Numbered from the stretch's first letter, positions 44,323 to 53,621 are shown. The stretch: 64,000 nucleotides of DNA from Sinorhizobium chiapasense (GCF_036488675.1 NZ_CP133148.1:2728001-2792000); one strand, 5' to 3'. Notes: generated by a model from the sequence alone, not told the origin. Translations and numbers: made by a program.

Positions 44323-46695
44323 ATGATGCACTCGGTGGAAAACCGGTTTGTTGCGATCATCGGCGGCGCGATGTTTGTATTCGTCGCCCCGTTGCTCGCG
44401 CTCTTCCTCACCATATCCAGCGAACGCGTCGCGCGCGAGCGCCTGCAGAATGTCGAGCTTTTGATGGAGGCCAGCGGCGAAGCGCTCGGCAAGCCGATCT
44501 GGGATTTCGACCAGCAAGGCATCGACCGGATCGCCCGCTCGCTGATGAACGCCCCCGATATTCGGGCCGTCACCATTCGCGATGCGAGTGGAAATATCCT
44601 TGCTCAATTGCCGCGGGGAGGCATTGGCGGCACCACTCCAAACCGCTCCTTAAAGACCACGATCGCCTTTGACAGTGTCGAGGGCGTCAAAGAGGTCGGT
44701 ACGCTCGAGGTCGTCGTCCCGACGCCCGGCATCCTTTCTCGCTTCAGCAAGGACGAATGGACCGTCCTCGCCATTCTTCTATTTGCCGTCGCGATCGTCT
44801 TTGCGGCGGCCCTCGTCGGCAATCGTTTCACCGTGATCCGCCCGCTGATGCGACTGACCGCCGCAATCGAGGCGACACGGCGGCTGGGATCCCGCCACCG
44901 GGTCGACTGGACTTCGGACGACGAGATGGGCACGCTCGCGGCGAACTTCAACGAGATGCAGGATCGCCTGGAACGCGAGGAAACCGAACTCAAGATCGCT
45001 CACGACCGCGCGACCGAAACCTATAATCTCACGCCGGCCATGCTCTTCTCGCTCGACGCTGGAAACAGGCTGAGCGCCGTCAGCGATTACTGGTTGCTTG
45101 CGACGGGCTATGCTCGCGAAGAGGTCATCGGCCGCACCTTCACCGATTTCATCGATCCGTTGTGGCACGAAGCCTATCGCCTTCGCGCAAAGACGACCGC
45201 GGTCGACAATGACGATATCAGCGAAGTAACGCTGCCCTTCCGCAAGGCCGACGGCGAGTTCATGACCGTCCTGATCCTGGAGTCGGAAATGGCCCATGGC
45301 GGCGATCTTTCGCTATCGGTCATGACCGATGTCACGGCGCTCAAACAGGCGGAGAGCCGCAACCATGCCCAGGCGATCACCGATCACCTGACCGGGCTGC
45401 TCAATCGCCAGGGCTTCGAAAGCGCGCTCGACGACGCGATCCGCAACGCTGACGAGTGCGGCATGCAGCTGGCCTGCCTGTTCATCGACCTCGACCGCTT
45501 CAAATGGATCAACGACAATTTCGGCCACGCCGCCGGCGACGCCGTTTTGCGCCAGACCGTCGAACTGATCCGCACGACGCTTGGCGCAGATGACGTGATG
45601 TCGAGGCTCGGCGGCGACGAATTCGCCATTCTCGTTGCGGCAACGGACGTCGCCGCGCTCGCCTACGAGATCGCCGAGCGCATCTGCGCGGCGCTGCGCG
45701 AACCGATGCCGATTGCCGGCAACGAGCTGTCGGTCAGCGCAAGTGTCGGCGTTTCGGTCTACCCGACGCATGCGTCAAGCGCCTCAGACCTTCTCTTGAA
45801 GGCCGACATGGCGATGTATGCGCGTAAGCGCGACGGCAAGAACGGCTTGCGGATTTTCGACGCGAGCATGCTCGACACCGCACGCGAGCGCCACGAGATC
45901 GAGCAATGCATCGAAACCGGCCTGAAAGAGGATTGGTTCGAGGCCTGGCTGCAGCCGATCGTCAGCCTTGGCGACGGCCAGATCGTCGGTTTCGAGGCGC
46001 TGATGCGCCTCGATCATCCGGAAAAGGGGCTGATGCCGCCCGGCAAGATCATCGGCATTGCCGAGGAGACAGGCACGATCGGCCGCATCGGCGACCGCGT
46101 GCTCGACAAGGCGATCCGCCACCTCGCCGCGATCTCCGAACTGGATGGAACGCAGAACACCTATCTGGCGGTCAACTTCTCGCCTCTGCAGTTCGAGCTG
46201 ACCTTACCCCACAAGCTGGCTGCGCTGCTGCTCAAGCACCACATTTCGCCGCAGAGGATCGTCATCGAGATCACCGAGGCGGTGCTGATGCTGGACAATC
46301 CCGAGGTTCACGCAGTCCTAAAACAACTCAACGAGTTCGGCTGCCGCATCGCGCTTGATGATTTCGGCACCGGTTACTCGTCCTTGAGCTATCTCAATCG
46401 CTTCCCCGTCGATATCGTCAAGGTCGACCAGTCCTTCACCCGGTCGCTGAGTTCCGGCACCGCCGACGTCAGGCGCAAGAGCCGCATGCTTATTAAGGGC
46501 ATTCGCACCATTTCGCATCAGATGGGATGTACGGTCGTCGCCGAAGGCATCGAGACGAAGGAGCAGTGGCAGCTTCTGCGCAAGCTCGGCGTGGATAATG
46601 GCCAGGGTTATCTCTTCAGCCGGCCCATGCCGATCGACGGCATGTTGGCCCTCCTGGAGAACGAATCCGAAGCCAAGGCGGCCAATCCGGCATAG
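44323..46695 (+). CDS. diguanylate cyclase/phosphodiesterase with PAS, GGDEF and EAL domains
   Basis: A 790-residue membrane protein. TM1 about 9-31, a periplasmic sensor region to about 145, TM2 147-166, HAMP (about 167-222), PAS (about 232-345), GGDEF domain with intact RLGGDEFAIL (430-434), and EAL domain with GFEALMRL (558-560), DDFGTGYSS and EGIET. Both active sites are intact; the I-site RxxD before GGDEF is not seen (GADD there). It should make or degrade c-di-GMP in response to a periplasmic signal. It lies with a binding-protein gene 25 bases downstream. Confidence 0.95.
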   Translation: MMHSVENRFVAIIGGAMFVFVAPLLALFLTISSERVARERLQNVELLMEASGEALGKPIWDFDQQGIDRIARSLMNAPDIRAVTIRDASGNILAQLPRGGIGGTTPNRSLKTTIAFDSVEGVKEVGTLEVVVPTPGILSRFSKDEWTVLAILLFAVAIVFAAALVGNRFTVIRPLMRLTAAIEATRRLGSRHRVDWTSDDEMGTLAANFNEMQDRLEREETELKIAHDRATETYNLTPAMLFSLDAGNRLSAVSDYWLLATGYAREEVIGRTFTDFIDPLWHEAYRLRAKTTAVDNDDISEVTLPFRKADGEFMTVLILESEMAHGGDLSLSVMTDVTALKQAESRNHAQAITDHLTGLLNRQGFESALDDAIRNADECGMQLACLFIDLDRFKWINDNFGHAAGDAVLRQTVELIRTTLGADDVMSRLGGDEFAILVAATDVAALAYEIAERICAALREPMPIAGNELSVSASVGVSVYPTHASSASDLLLKADMAMYARKRDGKNGLRIFDASMLDTARERHEIEQCIETGLKEDWFEAWLQPIVSLGDGQIVGFEALMRLDHPEKGLMPPGKIIGIAEETGTIGRIGDRVLDKAIRHLAAISELDGTQNTYLAVNFSPLQFELTLPHKLAALLLKHHISPQRIVIEITEAVLMLDNPEVHAVLKQLNEFGCRIALDDFGTGYSSLSYLNRFPVDIVKVDQSFTRSLSSGTADVRRKSRMLIKGIRTISHQMGCTVVAEGIETKEQWQLLRKLGVDNGQGYLFSRPMPIDGMLALLENESEAKAANPA

Positions 46696-46720
46696 TGCCG
46701 CTCGAAAGGGAGAAAAGGGC

Positions 46721-47455
46721 GTGAAGCATCTGATCCTGGCATTCCTGCTCGGTCTTTCCGCCACCGCTCACGCCGAGACGATACATTTCGTCACCGAGGA
46801 ATACCCGCCCTACAACTTCTCGACCGCGAGCGGCGCGAACGGCGCATCGGTCGAACAGGTGGCACTGATCATGAACGCCGTCGATCTCCCCTACGATATC
46901 GAGGTCCTGCCTTGGGCGCGCGCCTTCGCGCTTGCCGAAAGCCAGCCTTTCCATTGCGTTTTCACCACCGGCCACGACGCAGAGCGAGACAGGAATTTCA
47001 AATGGATCGAGCCGCTCCTCGTCGATCACCTGATCATGGTGCGACGCAAGGGTGCGGCGATTGTGCCGCAAACGATCGATGAGGCGAAGCAGTTCGTCGT
47101 CGGAACACAGCGGGAAGACTTCTCCGCCGCCTACCTGAAGGCGCACGGCTTCGAGAAGATCGATTATGCCGCCAATCTCGACTCCACCATGAAGAAGCTC
47201 GCCGCCGGTCGCGTCGATCTGCTCATGACGTCTGAAAAAACCTTCGAGACCATGCGGGCCGACGGCAAACCGGTCGAGGCGGCATTGGTGCTGGAAGGCA
47301 AGCAATACGGCATCGCCTGCCACCGGGACATGCCCGATGAGATCGTTGCCCGTATGCAAGCCGAACTCGATCACCTGATCGCCAACGGCACGCAGGACCG
47401 GATCTTCGAGCGATACGGCCTGCGCCCGAACCGCATCGAGCAGGCGGCGAAATAA
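46721..47455 (+). CDS. periplasmic solute-binding protein (SBP_bac_3 type)
   Basis: A 244-residue exported protein with a GTG start after AAGGGAGAAAAGGGC: signal peptide MKHLILAFLLGLSATAHA, then IHFVTEEYPPYNF, NAVDLPYDIEVLPWARAFALA, GHDAERDRNFKWIEPLL and LAAGRVDLLMTSEKTF, matching family 3 substrate-binding proteins. No permease or ATPase gene is nearby. It is 25 bases after the GGDEF-EAL gene, so it may serve as its sensory partner rather than a transporter component. Confidence 0.9.
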   Translation: MKHLILAFLLGLSATAHAETIHFVTEEYPPYNFSTASGANGASVEQVALIMNAVDLPYDIEVLPWARAFALAESQPFHCVFTTGHDAERDRNFKWIEPLLVDHLIMVRRKGAAIVPQTIDEAKQFVVGTQREDFSAAYLKAHGFEKIDYAANLDSTMKKLAAGRVDLLMTSEKTFETMRADGKPVEAALVLEGKQYGIACHRDMPDEIVARMQAELDHLIANGTQDRIFERYGLRPNRIEQAAK

Positions 47456-47513
47456 GGATTGACTTTCCCCGGACCGCGATGATTTTGGGTTGAAACAGCA
47501 GGGTGCGTGAAAT

Positions 47514-47626
47514 GCCCCTCACCCTAACCCGCTCCCCGCAAGCGGGGAGAGGGAACAAAACGGCGCCGCATGTGCCTTCTCCCCGTCGAAACGGGGAGAA
47601 GGTGGCCGGGAGGCCGGATGAGGGGC
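47514..47626. repeat. type B intergenic mosaic repeat (RIME-like)
   Basis: GCCCCTCACCCTAACCCG opens and GGAGGCCGGATGAGGGGC closes. Two GC hairpins are inside: CTCCCCGCAAGCGGGGAG and CTTCTCCCCGTCGAAACGGGG. It lies between the binding-protein gene and pth. Confidence 0.92.
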
Positions 47627-47709
47627 AGAGGCGGACGGAAGACCTACCCCTTCGTCATCCTCTCGAAAATCTCGGTCCGATAGAGCAGAAGCATTAGGAG
47701 TATGGCGAC

Positions 47710-48429
47710 ATGCTGATTATCGCGGGTCTTGGCAATCCGGGTTCGAAATATGCCGGGAACCGCCACAATATCGGCTTCATGGCCGTCGACGCGATACAGA
47801 GTCGCCCGAGCTTTTCCTCATGGTCGAAGAAGTTCAAGGCGGAAATTTCCGAGGGCGAGATCGCCGGTGAACGCGTGCTCCTGATGAAGCCGCAGACCTT
47901 CATGAACCTGTCGGGAGAGGCCGTGGGCGAAGCCATGCGCTTCTACAAGCTCGCGCCGAAAGATATCGTCGTGATCTACGATGAGCTCGATCTTCCTGCC
48001 GCCAAGGCACGGATCAAGACCGGCGGGGGCCACGGCGGCCACAACGGCATCAAGTCGATCGACGCCCACTGCGGCAAAGAATACCGTCGACTGCGCCTCG
48101 GCATCGGCCACCCGGGTGTGAAGGACCTGGTGCACGCCCATGTGCTCGGCGATTTCGCCAAGGCGGATCAGGCCTGGCTATCGCCGCTTCTGGACGCCAT
48201 CGCCGACAACGCGGACATGCTGGTTAGGGGCGAGGATTCGCAGCTTATGAACAAGATCGCGCTGGCGACCGGCAGCACGCCGACTGACGAAAAGCCGCAG
48301 GCGGCGAAGAAGCAGCCGGCGCAATCCCACATTCACCAGGCTCGCAACGCTGCGCAACCGAAAAAACTTCCCACGACTGGTCCGATGGCCGAGATGCTGA
48401 AGAAGATGTTCGGCTCGAAGGGGGATTGA
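47710..48429 (+). CDS. pth: peptidyl-tRNA hydrolase
   Basis: A 239-residue enzyme releasing peptides from stalled peptidyl-tRNA. Motifs: [22 protein letters not shown] (N10, catalytic H19), [23 protein letters not shown] (D91 region) and [13 protein letters not shown]. The C-terminal 45 residues ([19 protein letters not shown]...) are a basic extension usual in rhizobia. clpS and ychF follow nearby. Confidence 0.97.
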   Translation: MLIIAGLGNPGSKYAGNRHNIGFMAVDAIQSRPSFSSWSKKFKAEISEGEIAGERVLLMKPQTFMNLSGEAVGEAMRFYKLAPKDIVVIYDELDLPAAKARIKTGGGHGGHNGIKSIDAHCGKEYRRLRLGIGHPGVKDLVHAHVLGDFAKADQAWLSPLLDAIADNADMLVRGEDSQLMNKIALATGSTPTDEKPQAAKKQPAQSHIHQARNAAQPKKLPTTGPMAEMLKKMFGSKGD

Positions 48430-48450
48430 GAACGACGAACCCGGTCGACC

Positions 48451-48762
48451 CTACTCCTCTGGCTCGGTCGTGAACAACAGCGGATAGCCCCCTTCCTTGC
48501 CGAGATCGGTCGCCTCCTTCGCCTTGGTCTCGGCGATATCCCTGGCGCAGACGACGACGACCGAGGTGCCGAGCTTGTGTGCCGTCATCATCACCCGATA
48601 GCCGGCTTCCTCGCTCATGCGGAACACGGCCTTGAGCACCATGACCACGAATTCACGTGGGGTGTAGTCGTCGTTGACCAGAATGACCTTGTAGAGCTTC
48701 GGCCGCTGCAGCTTAGGCTTCGATCTGGTCTTCGGTTTTGCGGCAACATCATTGTCACTCAT
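48451..48762 (-). CDS. clpS: ATP-dependent Clp protease adaptor ClpS
   Basis: A 103-residue adaptor that delivers N-end-rule substrates to ClpAP: basic N-terminal tail (KPKTRSKPKLQRPKLY), core VILVNDDYTPREFVVMVLK and GYRVMMTAHKLGTSVVVV. Start at 48762 with GGTGGA; a longer form from 48786 is possible. clpA is not adjacent, so this is perhaps the second of the two rhizobial ClpS proteins. Convergent with pth. Confidence 0.94.
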   Translation of the reverse strand: MSDNDVAAKPKTRSKPKLQRPKLYKVILVNDDYTPREFVVMVLKAVFRMSEEAGYRVMMTAHKLGTSVVVVCARDIAETKAKEATDLGKEGGYPLLFTTEPEE

Positions 48763-48865
48763 CGGAAATCCACCCGTTGATGACATGAGGAGGCGATCAC
48801 CATCGCGCAGCACAATATTGCGCGTCGGGCATCGGCATTCAAGGGAAAGCCGGGTGATACGGCCC

Positions 48866-48961
48866 GATGCATGTTTCCTTTAACCATTCCGACTTGAGGA
48901 AACATGCGGCAGTTCAAGGCGTTACAGCGCCCTTTGCGCGTCTGATAAGGCGCGCGGCGCT
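48866..48961 (-). repeat. type A intergenic mosaic repeat, minus orientation
   Basis: GATGCATGTTTCCTTTAACC...GAGGAAACATGCGGC, linker AGTTCAAGGCG, then TTACAGCGCCCTTTGCGCG...GCGCGGCGCT, between clpS and ychF. Confidence 0.85.
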
Positions 48962-49045
48962 TGAGAAGCGCGTGAAGAGCTTGACCGCTCCTCTCCTTTA
49001 CCCCATAGCCACCGCCAAGCAATCCGAGAAAGACAGGTTTTAGCC

Positions 49046-50149
49046 ATGGGCTTCAAATGCGGTATCGTCGGGCTGCCGAATGTCGGCAAGTCCACACTCT
49101 TCAATGCGCTCACCAAGACCGCGGCAGCGCAAGCGGCAAACTATCCCTTCTGCACGATCGAGCCGAACACTGGTGAAGTCGCGGTTCCGGATCCGCGCAT
49201 GCGCAAGCTCGCCGATGTCGCGAAGTCCAAGGAAATTATCCCGACGCGCATCTCCTTCGTCGACATCGCCGGCCTCGTGCGCGGCGCGTCCAAAGGCGAA
49301 GGGCTCGGCAACCAGTTCCTCGCCAATATTCGCGAAGTCGACGCCGTGGTCCATGTTCTGCGCTGCTTCGAGGACGACGACATCACCCACGTGGAAGGCC
49401 GCATCCACCCGGTAGCCGACGCCGAGACGATCGAAACCGAGCTGATGCTCGCCGATCTCGAGAGCCTGGAGCGGCGCACGGAGCAGACGCGCAAGCGCGC
49501 CGTTGGCAAGGACAAGGAGTCGATGGCGCAGCTTCCCGTGATGGAAGCCTCACTGAAGCTCTTGCAGGAAGGCAAGCCGGTGCGGACCCTGCTTTCGAAG
49601 CTCGATGCGGACGAACTGCGCATCCTCCAGGGCCTCAATCTCCTCACTTCCCATCCTGTGCTCTACGTTTGCAACGTCGCCGAAAGCGACGCCGCCACCG
49701 GCAATGAGCACACGCGGGCGGTCGCTGAAATGGCAAAAGCCCAGGGTGCGGAAACCGTTGTCATCTCGGCCGCGATCGAATCGGAGGTCGCACAGCTGCC
49801 CGAGGACGAAGCCAAGGAATTCCTTGCTGCGCTCGGCCTCGAGGAGGCCGGTCTCGACCGGCTGATCCGCGCCGGATACAAGCTGCTCGACCTCATCACT
49901 TATTTCACGGTCGGCCCGAAGGAAACGCGCGCCTGGACGATCCCGCGCGGCACCAGGGCGCCGCAGGCCGCCGGTGTCATCCATACAGATTTCGAGCGCG
50001 GCTTTATTCGCGCGAACACGATCGCCTATGATGACTATATTTCGCTCGGCGGCGAAACCGGCGCGAAGGAAGCCGGCAAGGCGCGCGACGAAGGCAAGGA
50101 ATATGTCGTCCAGGACGGCGATGTCATCCATTTCCGCTTCAACACCTGA
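49046..50149 (+). CDS. ychF: redox-regulated ATPase YchF
   Basis: A 367-residue Obg-family P-loop protein (OLA1/YchF). G1 is GLPNVGKST (9-17), followed by NYPFCTIEPN, FVDIAGLVRGASKGEG (G3), and NVAESD in place of NKxD (ATP rather than GTP specificity), a coiled-coil insert and a C-terminal TGS domain (GVIHTDFERGFIRANTIAYDDY). It binds ribosomes. pth and ychF are often neighbours, as here. Confidence 0.97.
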   Translation: MGFKCGIVGLPNVGKSTLFNALTKTAAAQAANYPFCTIEPNTGEVAVPDPRMRKLADVAKSKEIIPTRISFVDIAGLVRGASKGEGLGNQFLANIREVDAVVHVLRCFEDDDITHVEGRIHPVADAETIETELMLADLESLERRTEQTRKRAVGKDKESMAQLPVMEASLKLLQEGKPVRTLLSKLDADELRILQGLNLLTSHPVLYVCNVAESDAATGNEHTRAVAEMAKAQGAETVVISAAIESEVAQLPEDEAKEFLAALGLEEAGLDRLIRAGYKLLDLITYFTVGPKETRAWTIPRGTRAPQAAGVIHTDFERGFIRANTIAYDDYISLGGETGAKEAGKARDEGKEYVVQDGDVIHFRFNT

Positions 50150-50171
50150 CGCAGTGGCTATGCGGCACAGA

Positions 50172-50212
50172 GCCGTCCTTAAATTGTCTTCGATTTAAGG
50201 AAACATGGAGCA
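50172..50212 (+). repeat. lone type A module 2 after ychF
   Basis: CCTTAAAT-TGTCTTCG-ATTTAAGG followed by AAACATGGAG; the hairpin begins 27 bases after the ychF stop. Module 1 is missing. Confidence 0.75.
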
Positions 50213-50254
50213 GAGCCGCATAGCAACACATCTCCGGCAGCGAGGGAGGCCGGC

Positions 50255-50710
50255 ATGCTCTATTTCGAGGACTTCACGCCAGGTCGGCGCTTCGACTATC
50301 ATCCGGTCGCCGTTGAGGCGCCCGACATCATCGCTTTTGCCAGCGAATTCGACCCGCAACCGATGCATCTGGATGTAGACGCCGGCAAGCGCAGTATTCT
50401 GGGCGGCCTTTCCGCCTCCGGCTGGCACACGAGCGCGATCGGTATGCGTATGATGATCGACGCCTTTCTCGGCAATTCCTCCTCTCAAGGCTCACCGGGC
50501 ATCGACTTCATGGATTGGAAGAAGCCGGTGCTCGCTGGCGATGTGCTGGCCGGCTTCAGCCTGGTGCTCGGAGCCCGGCAGTCGAAGTCGAAACCTGACG
50601 TCGGCATCGTCAAGTTCCGCAACGAGATCAACAATCAGACCGGGGAAGCAATCGCGGTTTCGGAATGTTCCGTCCTTTTCCGCCGCCGGGACCGGGAGCA
50701 GCGGCAATGA
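50255..50710 (+). CDS. MaoC-like hotdog-fold dehydratase (first of a tandem pair)
   Basis: A 151-residue hotdog-domain protein of the MaoC/enoyl-CoA hydratase 2 type: EDFTPGRRFDYHPVAVEAPD, then the catalytic region FASEFDPQPMHLDVDAG (Asp and His) and GGLSASGWHT. It would hydrate enoyl-CoA; the real substrate is unknown. It overlaps the next gene by four bases (ATGA), so the two may form a heteromer. Confidence 0.9.
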   Translation: MLYFEDFTPGRRFDYHPVAVEAPDIIAFASEFDPQPMHLDVDAGKRSILGGLSASGWHTSAIGMRMMIDAFLGNSSSQGSPGIDFMDWKKPVLAGDVLAGFSLVLGARQSKSKPDVGIVKFRNEINNQTGEAIAVSECSVLFRRRDREQRQ

Positions 50711-51177
50711 TGACGTTGGCGGAAATCTACGCAGCCGGCCGAAAAACCGTGATCGGCAGTCTGACATTCACGGCAGAGGACATCGTCCGCTTCGCGCGCA
50801 ACTTCGACCCGCAGTCATTCCATCTCGACGCGGAAGAGGCCAAGCACTCGCTTTTCGGTGGGCTATGCGCGTCCGGTTGGCACACGAGCGCCGGCTGGAT
50901 GCAATGTTTCGTGCGGTTCTGGAAGGATGAGATCCGGCGCCTGGCGGCCGAGGGGCTGCATGCGCCGAAACTAGGCCCCTCACCAGGCTTTCGCGAACTC
51001 AAGTGGCTGAAGCCGGTCTATGCCGGCGACACGGTGACCTACGCCGTCACTTTTCTCGAGGCGCGAACCGTCGCGTCGAGACCCGGATGGCGCATCAACA
51101 CCATTCTCTGCGAAGGCGAGAACCAGCACGGCGAAACCGTCATCCAGTTCGAAAGCAAGGTGATCGAATTCACCTGA
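50707..51177 (+). CDS. MaoC-like hotdog-fold dehydratase (second of a tandem pair)
   Basis: A 156-residue paralogue of the preceding gene: VIGSLTFTAEDIVRFARNFD, then FDPQSFHLDAEEAKHSLFGG and CASGWHTSAGWMQCF. The MaoC Asp-His pair is present here too. Start ATG 50707 overlaps the stop of the first gene; the second Met (50710) is equally possible. Confidence 0.9.
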   Translation: MMTLAEIYAAGRKTVIGSLTFTAEDIVRFARNFDPQSFHLDAEEAKHSLFGGLCASGWHTSAGWMQCFVRFWKDEIRRLAAEGLHAPKLGPSPGFRELKWLKPVYAGDTVTYAVTFLEARTVASRPGWRINTILCEGENQHGETVIQFESKVIEFT

Positions 51178-51214
51178 AGTTGAGGCGTTGCGCGCGTATC
51201 CGCTAGCTACCGCT

Positions 51215-51760
51215 TCAATGCCCTGCGAATTCGATCAGCGTGCGGACGTTGACGCCGAGGGCTTCGAGTTTCTTGCGCCCGCCGAGCTCTGGCAGATCGA
51301 TGATGAAGCAGGCAGCCACGATATCCGCTCCCATCTGCTTCAGAAGCTTGACGGCGCCCTCGGCCGTCCCGCCGGTGGCGATGAGGTCATCGACCAGGAT
51401 CACCCTCTCGCCCGGTTGGATCGCATCCCTGTGCATTTCCATCTCGTCCACGCCGTATTCGAGGCTGTAGGCGATACGGACGGTATCGTGCGGCAGCTTG
51501 CCCTTCTTTCGGATCGGCACGAATCCGGCCGAAAGCTGGTGGGCGATCGCGCCGCCCAAAATGAACCCGCGCGCCTCGATGCCCGCGATCTTCTCGATTT
51601 TGGTTCCGGCATAGGGGTGGACGAGCTCGTCGATCGCCCGGCGGAAAGCCTTCGGATTGCCGAGCAATGTCGTGATGTCGCGAAACATGACGCCTGGCTT
51701 CGGGTAATCCGGAATGCTCCGGATGGCGGAAATCAGTTCCGATTGAACGGTCGCGGTCAT
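51215..51760 (-). CDS. apt: adenine phosphoribosyltransferase
   Basis: A 181-residue type I phosphoribosyltransferase salvaging adenine to [53 protein letters not shown] and the PRPP loop [14 protein letters not shown] (about 120-133). The frame is open 91 codons upstream but without family match (it crosses repeat sequence). Convergent with the MaoC pair. Confidence 0.96.
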   Translation of the reverse strand: MTATVQSELISAIRSIPDYPKPGVMFRDITTLLGNPKAFRRAIDELVHPYAGTKIEKIAGIEARGFILGGAIAHQLSAGFVPIRKKGKLPHDTVRIAYSLEYGVDEMEMHRDAIQPGERVILVDDLIATGGTAEGAVKLLKQMGADIVAACFIIDLPELGGRKKLEALGVNVRTLIEFAGH

Positions 51761-52104
51761 GACGGAAAAACAGCCTCTGCGAGTCTCAGGGAAAGGCAAA
51801 GCCATAACATCAACGACGCGCATTTCTATAGAAATTTCTTCGCACTGCAGCCAGAAAGCTGAGCTTCCCGCAGCCATCCCGGCAGCCGGTGAAATCTCCC
51901 GCAGCAAGGCGGGAACAATTTGGCCCCGTCGGGTGTTGATGTTACGTTTATTTTTTGCGGAGCGCGCCGTTACCGGCGTGACCGCCGTCTTATCAGATGC
52001 GCAAAGGGCGCTGAGCACTTTGAATTGCCGCATGTTTTATCCTTAAGTCGGCTGCGATCTAAGGAAACATGCAGGAGAGCCAGCAGCAGAGGAAGGAGCA
52101 GTCC
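51761..52104. other. divergent region between apt and the DUF1059 gene
   Basis: Contains the apt promoter side and a type A repeat (51980-52074). The rest (about 220 bases) has no gene. Confidence 0.5.
51980..52074 (+). repeat. type A intergenic mosaic repeat, diverged copy
   Basis: GACCGCCGTCTTATCAGATG...GGGCGCTGAG, linker CACTTTGAATTG, then CCGCATGTTTTATCCTTAAG...GATCTAAGGAAACATGCAG. It ends 30 bases before the DUF1059 start and may form part of its leader. Confidence 0.85.
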
Positions 52105-52290
52105 ATGCGGTTGTTTGAATGCGGTTCGCTCGTCCCGGGTTGTGAATGGCACACCCGCGCCGACAATGATGCGGAAATCGTCCGTCGTGTTGTGGAACAC
52201 ATGCGCGTGACCCACGGCGAAACGACGATACGCGAGAACATGATCGACAACATCAAGGTTCGGATCGTCGACGAAAGCAAGGCGGCTTGA
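52105..52290 (+). CDS. DUF1059 family small protein
   Basis: A 61-residue protein: MRLFECGSLVPGCEWHTRAD, then VVEHMRVTHGETTIRENMID. The C...C...H...H pattern is the DUF1059 mark and suggests a zinc-binding treble-clef-like fold. Function unknown. Start with AGGAAGGAGCAG before it; an open frame 12 codons earlier runs out of the repeat. Confidence 0.85.
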   Translation: MRLFECGSLVPGCEWHTRADNDAEIVRRVVEHMRVTHGETTIRENMIDNIKVRIVDESKAA

Positions 52291-52358
52291 CCGGAGTGGA
52301 GCAAGGCCGTCTTTGCCGCATTCGGTTCGAGCGCGCGGAGCGGCGTCCGTCCACGATG

Positions 52359-53621
52359 TCACTTGGTGTCTGATACCATCGATTCGAGCCGGGCTGCGAG
52401 CGCTGCCCGGGCGGGAGTGAAATTGCGCTCGATCCAGAAATTTTCGAGCTTGGACAGCACCTCGCCGACCTTGGGACCGGCCGGAACGCCCGCCCTCAGG
52501 ACATCGGCTCCGGTTAGGGGAAAGACCGGACGCTGCCACTTCTCCGCACGCAACAGAAGCCGCTGAAACACGGCGGTTTCGCCAAGAAGCGACGGATCGT
52601 TTTCGGACCGGCGGCGCGAGGATGCCAGGGCAAGCCGCAGGCTCGTCGCGATCCCCTCGGCGCCGTGGCGGTAAAGCTGGCGATCGAGAGCTGCATCCGC
52701 GAGCGTCGCGGGTATCGTCGGAGCACTCGCAAACCGCGCGAAATAGACGGCCTCCGCCTTCGATAGACGCAGTCGTGCTGCCATGCCCTCAAGCCGTTCC
52801 GCATCCGGAGGCACGATCGCCGCCAACCTGAGCAGCGGATCCGGCTTCCAGGTAAAGGCCCTCTCGGCGGCAATCAGGCCTGGAACTGCATCGATGCCCC
52901 ATTTTTCCGTCTCCGGCAGGACCTCGGTAAGCACGCCGGCCTGGCGCATCCACAGCAGTGCGCGGCCGGGATCATCGGCGGCGAGCAGTTTCTTCGTTTC
53001 GGACCAGACCCGTTCCGCCGAAAGCGTCGAGAGCTTTGCGCGCGCCTGCGCGCAGGCTCTCAGCCCGTCCGCATCAGGCCGGCCGGCGCCGTAATAGGCG
53101 AAGAAACGGAAGAAGCGCAGGATGCGCAGATAGTCCTCCCGGACGCGCTCGGCCGCATTGCCGATAAAACGCAGCGTCCGGCTCTCAATGTCGGAAAGAC
53201 CGCCGACATGGTCGATTACCTGGCCTTTGCTGTCCGCATAGAGGGCGTTGATGGTGAAGTCGCGGCGCTCGGCATCCGCTCGCCAGTCGGTCCCGAAGGC
53301 CACTTCGGCGCGGCGCCCGTCGGTCGCCACGTCGCGGCGCAGCGTCGTCACTTCATAGGGCGTTCCGTCGAGGACGAGGGTGACCGTGCCATGGTCGACG
53401 CCGGTTGGCACGACCTTGATACCCGCTGCCCTCGCCCGCTCAGCAACGTCCTCCGGCCTCCAAGTGGTCGCCATGTCGACATCGCCGGCAGGCAGGCCCA
53501 TGAGGCTGTTGCGGATCGCGCCGCCGACAACGCGCACCTCACCGCCATCGGCGTTCAAAAGATCGAAAATGCGCCGGAGCGAGGGAGCCTGAAACCACGC
53601 CTCGGCGGCAACGGAAGTCAT
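52359..53621 (-). CDS. CCA tRNA nucleotidyltransferase/poly(A) polymerase family
   Basis: A 420-residue class II nucleotidyltransferase: VRVVGGAIRNSLMGLPAGDVDMATTW (GG motif and metal-binding DVD), then EVTTLRRD, RRDFTINALYADSKG and ERVREDYLRILRFFRFFAYYG. It adds or repairs 3'-CCA of tRNA; the related polyadenylation role cannot be excluded. It overlaps the NUDIX gene by four bases. Confidence 0.94.
   Translation of the reverse strand: MTSVAAEAWFQAPSLRRIFDLLNADGGEVRVVGGAIRNSLMGLPAGDVDMATTWRPEDVAERARAAGIKVVPTGVDHGTVTLVLDGTPYEVTTLRRDVATDGRRAEVAFGTDWRADAERRDFTINALYADSKGQVIDHVGGLSDIESRTLRFIGNAAERVREDYLRILRFFRFFAYYGAGRPDADGLRACAQARAKLSTLSAERVWSETKKLLAADDPGRALLWMRQAGVLTEVLPETEKWGIDAVPGLIAAERAFTWKPDPLLRLAAIVPPDAERLEGMAARLRLSKAEAVYFARFASAPTIPATLADAALDRQLYRHGAEGIATSLRLALASSRRRSENDPSLLGETAVFQRLLLRAEKWQRPVFPLTGADVLRAGVPAGPKVGEVLSKLENFWIERNFTPARAALAARLESMVSDTK

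Noticed and set aside
51761..52033. Longer N-terminus for apt
   Set aside because: The extra 91 codons are not APT-like and cross a palindromic repeat.
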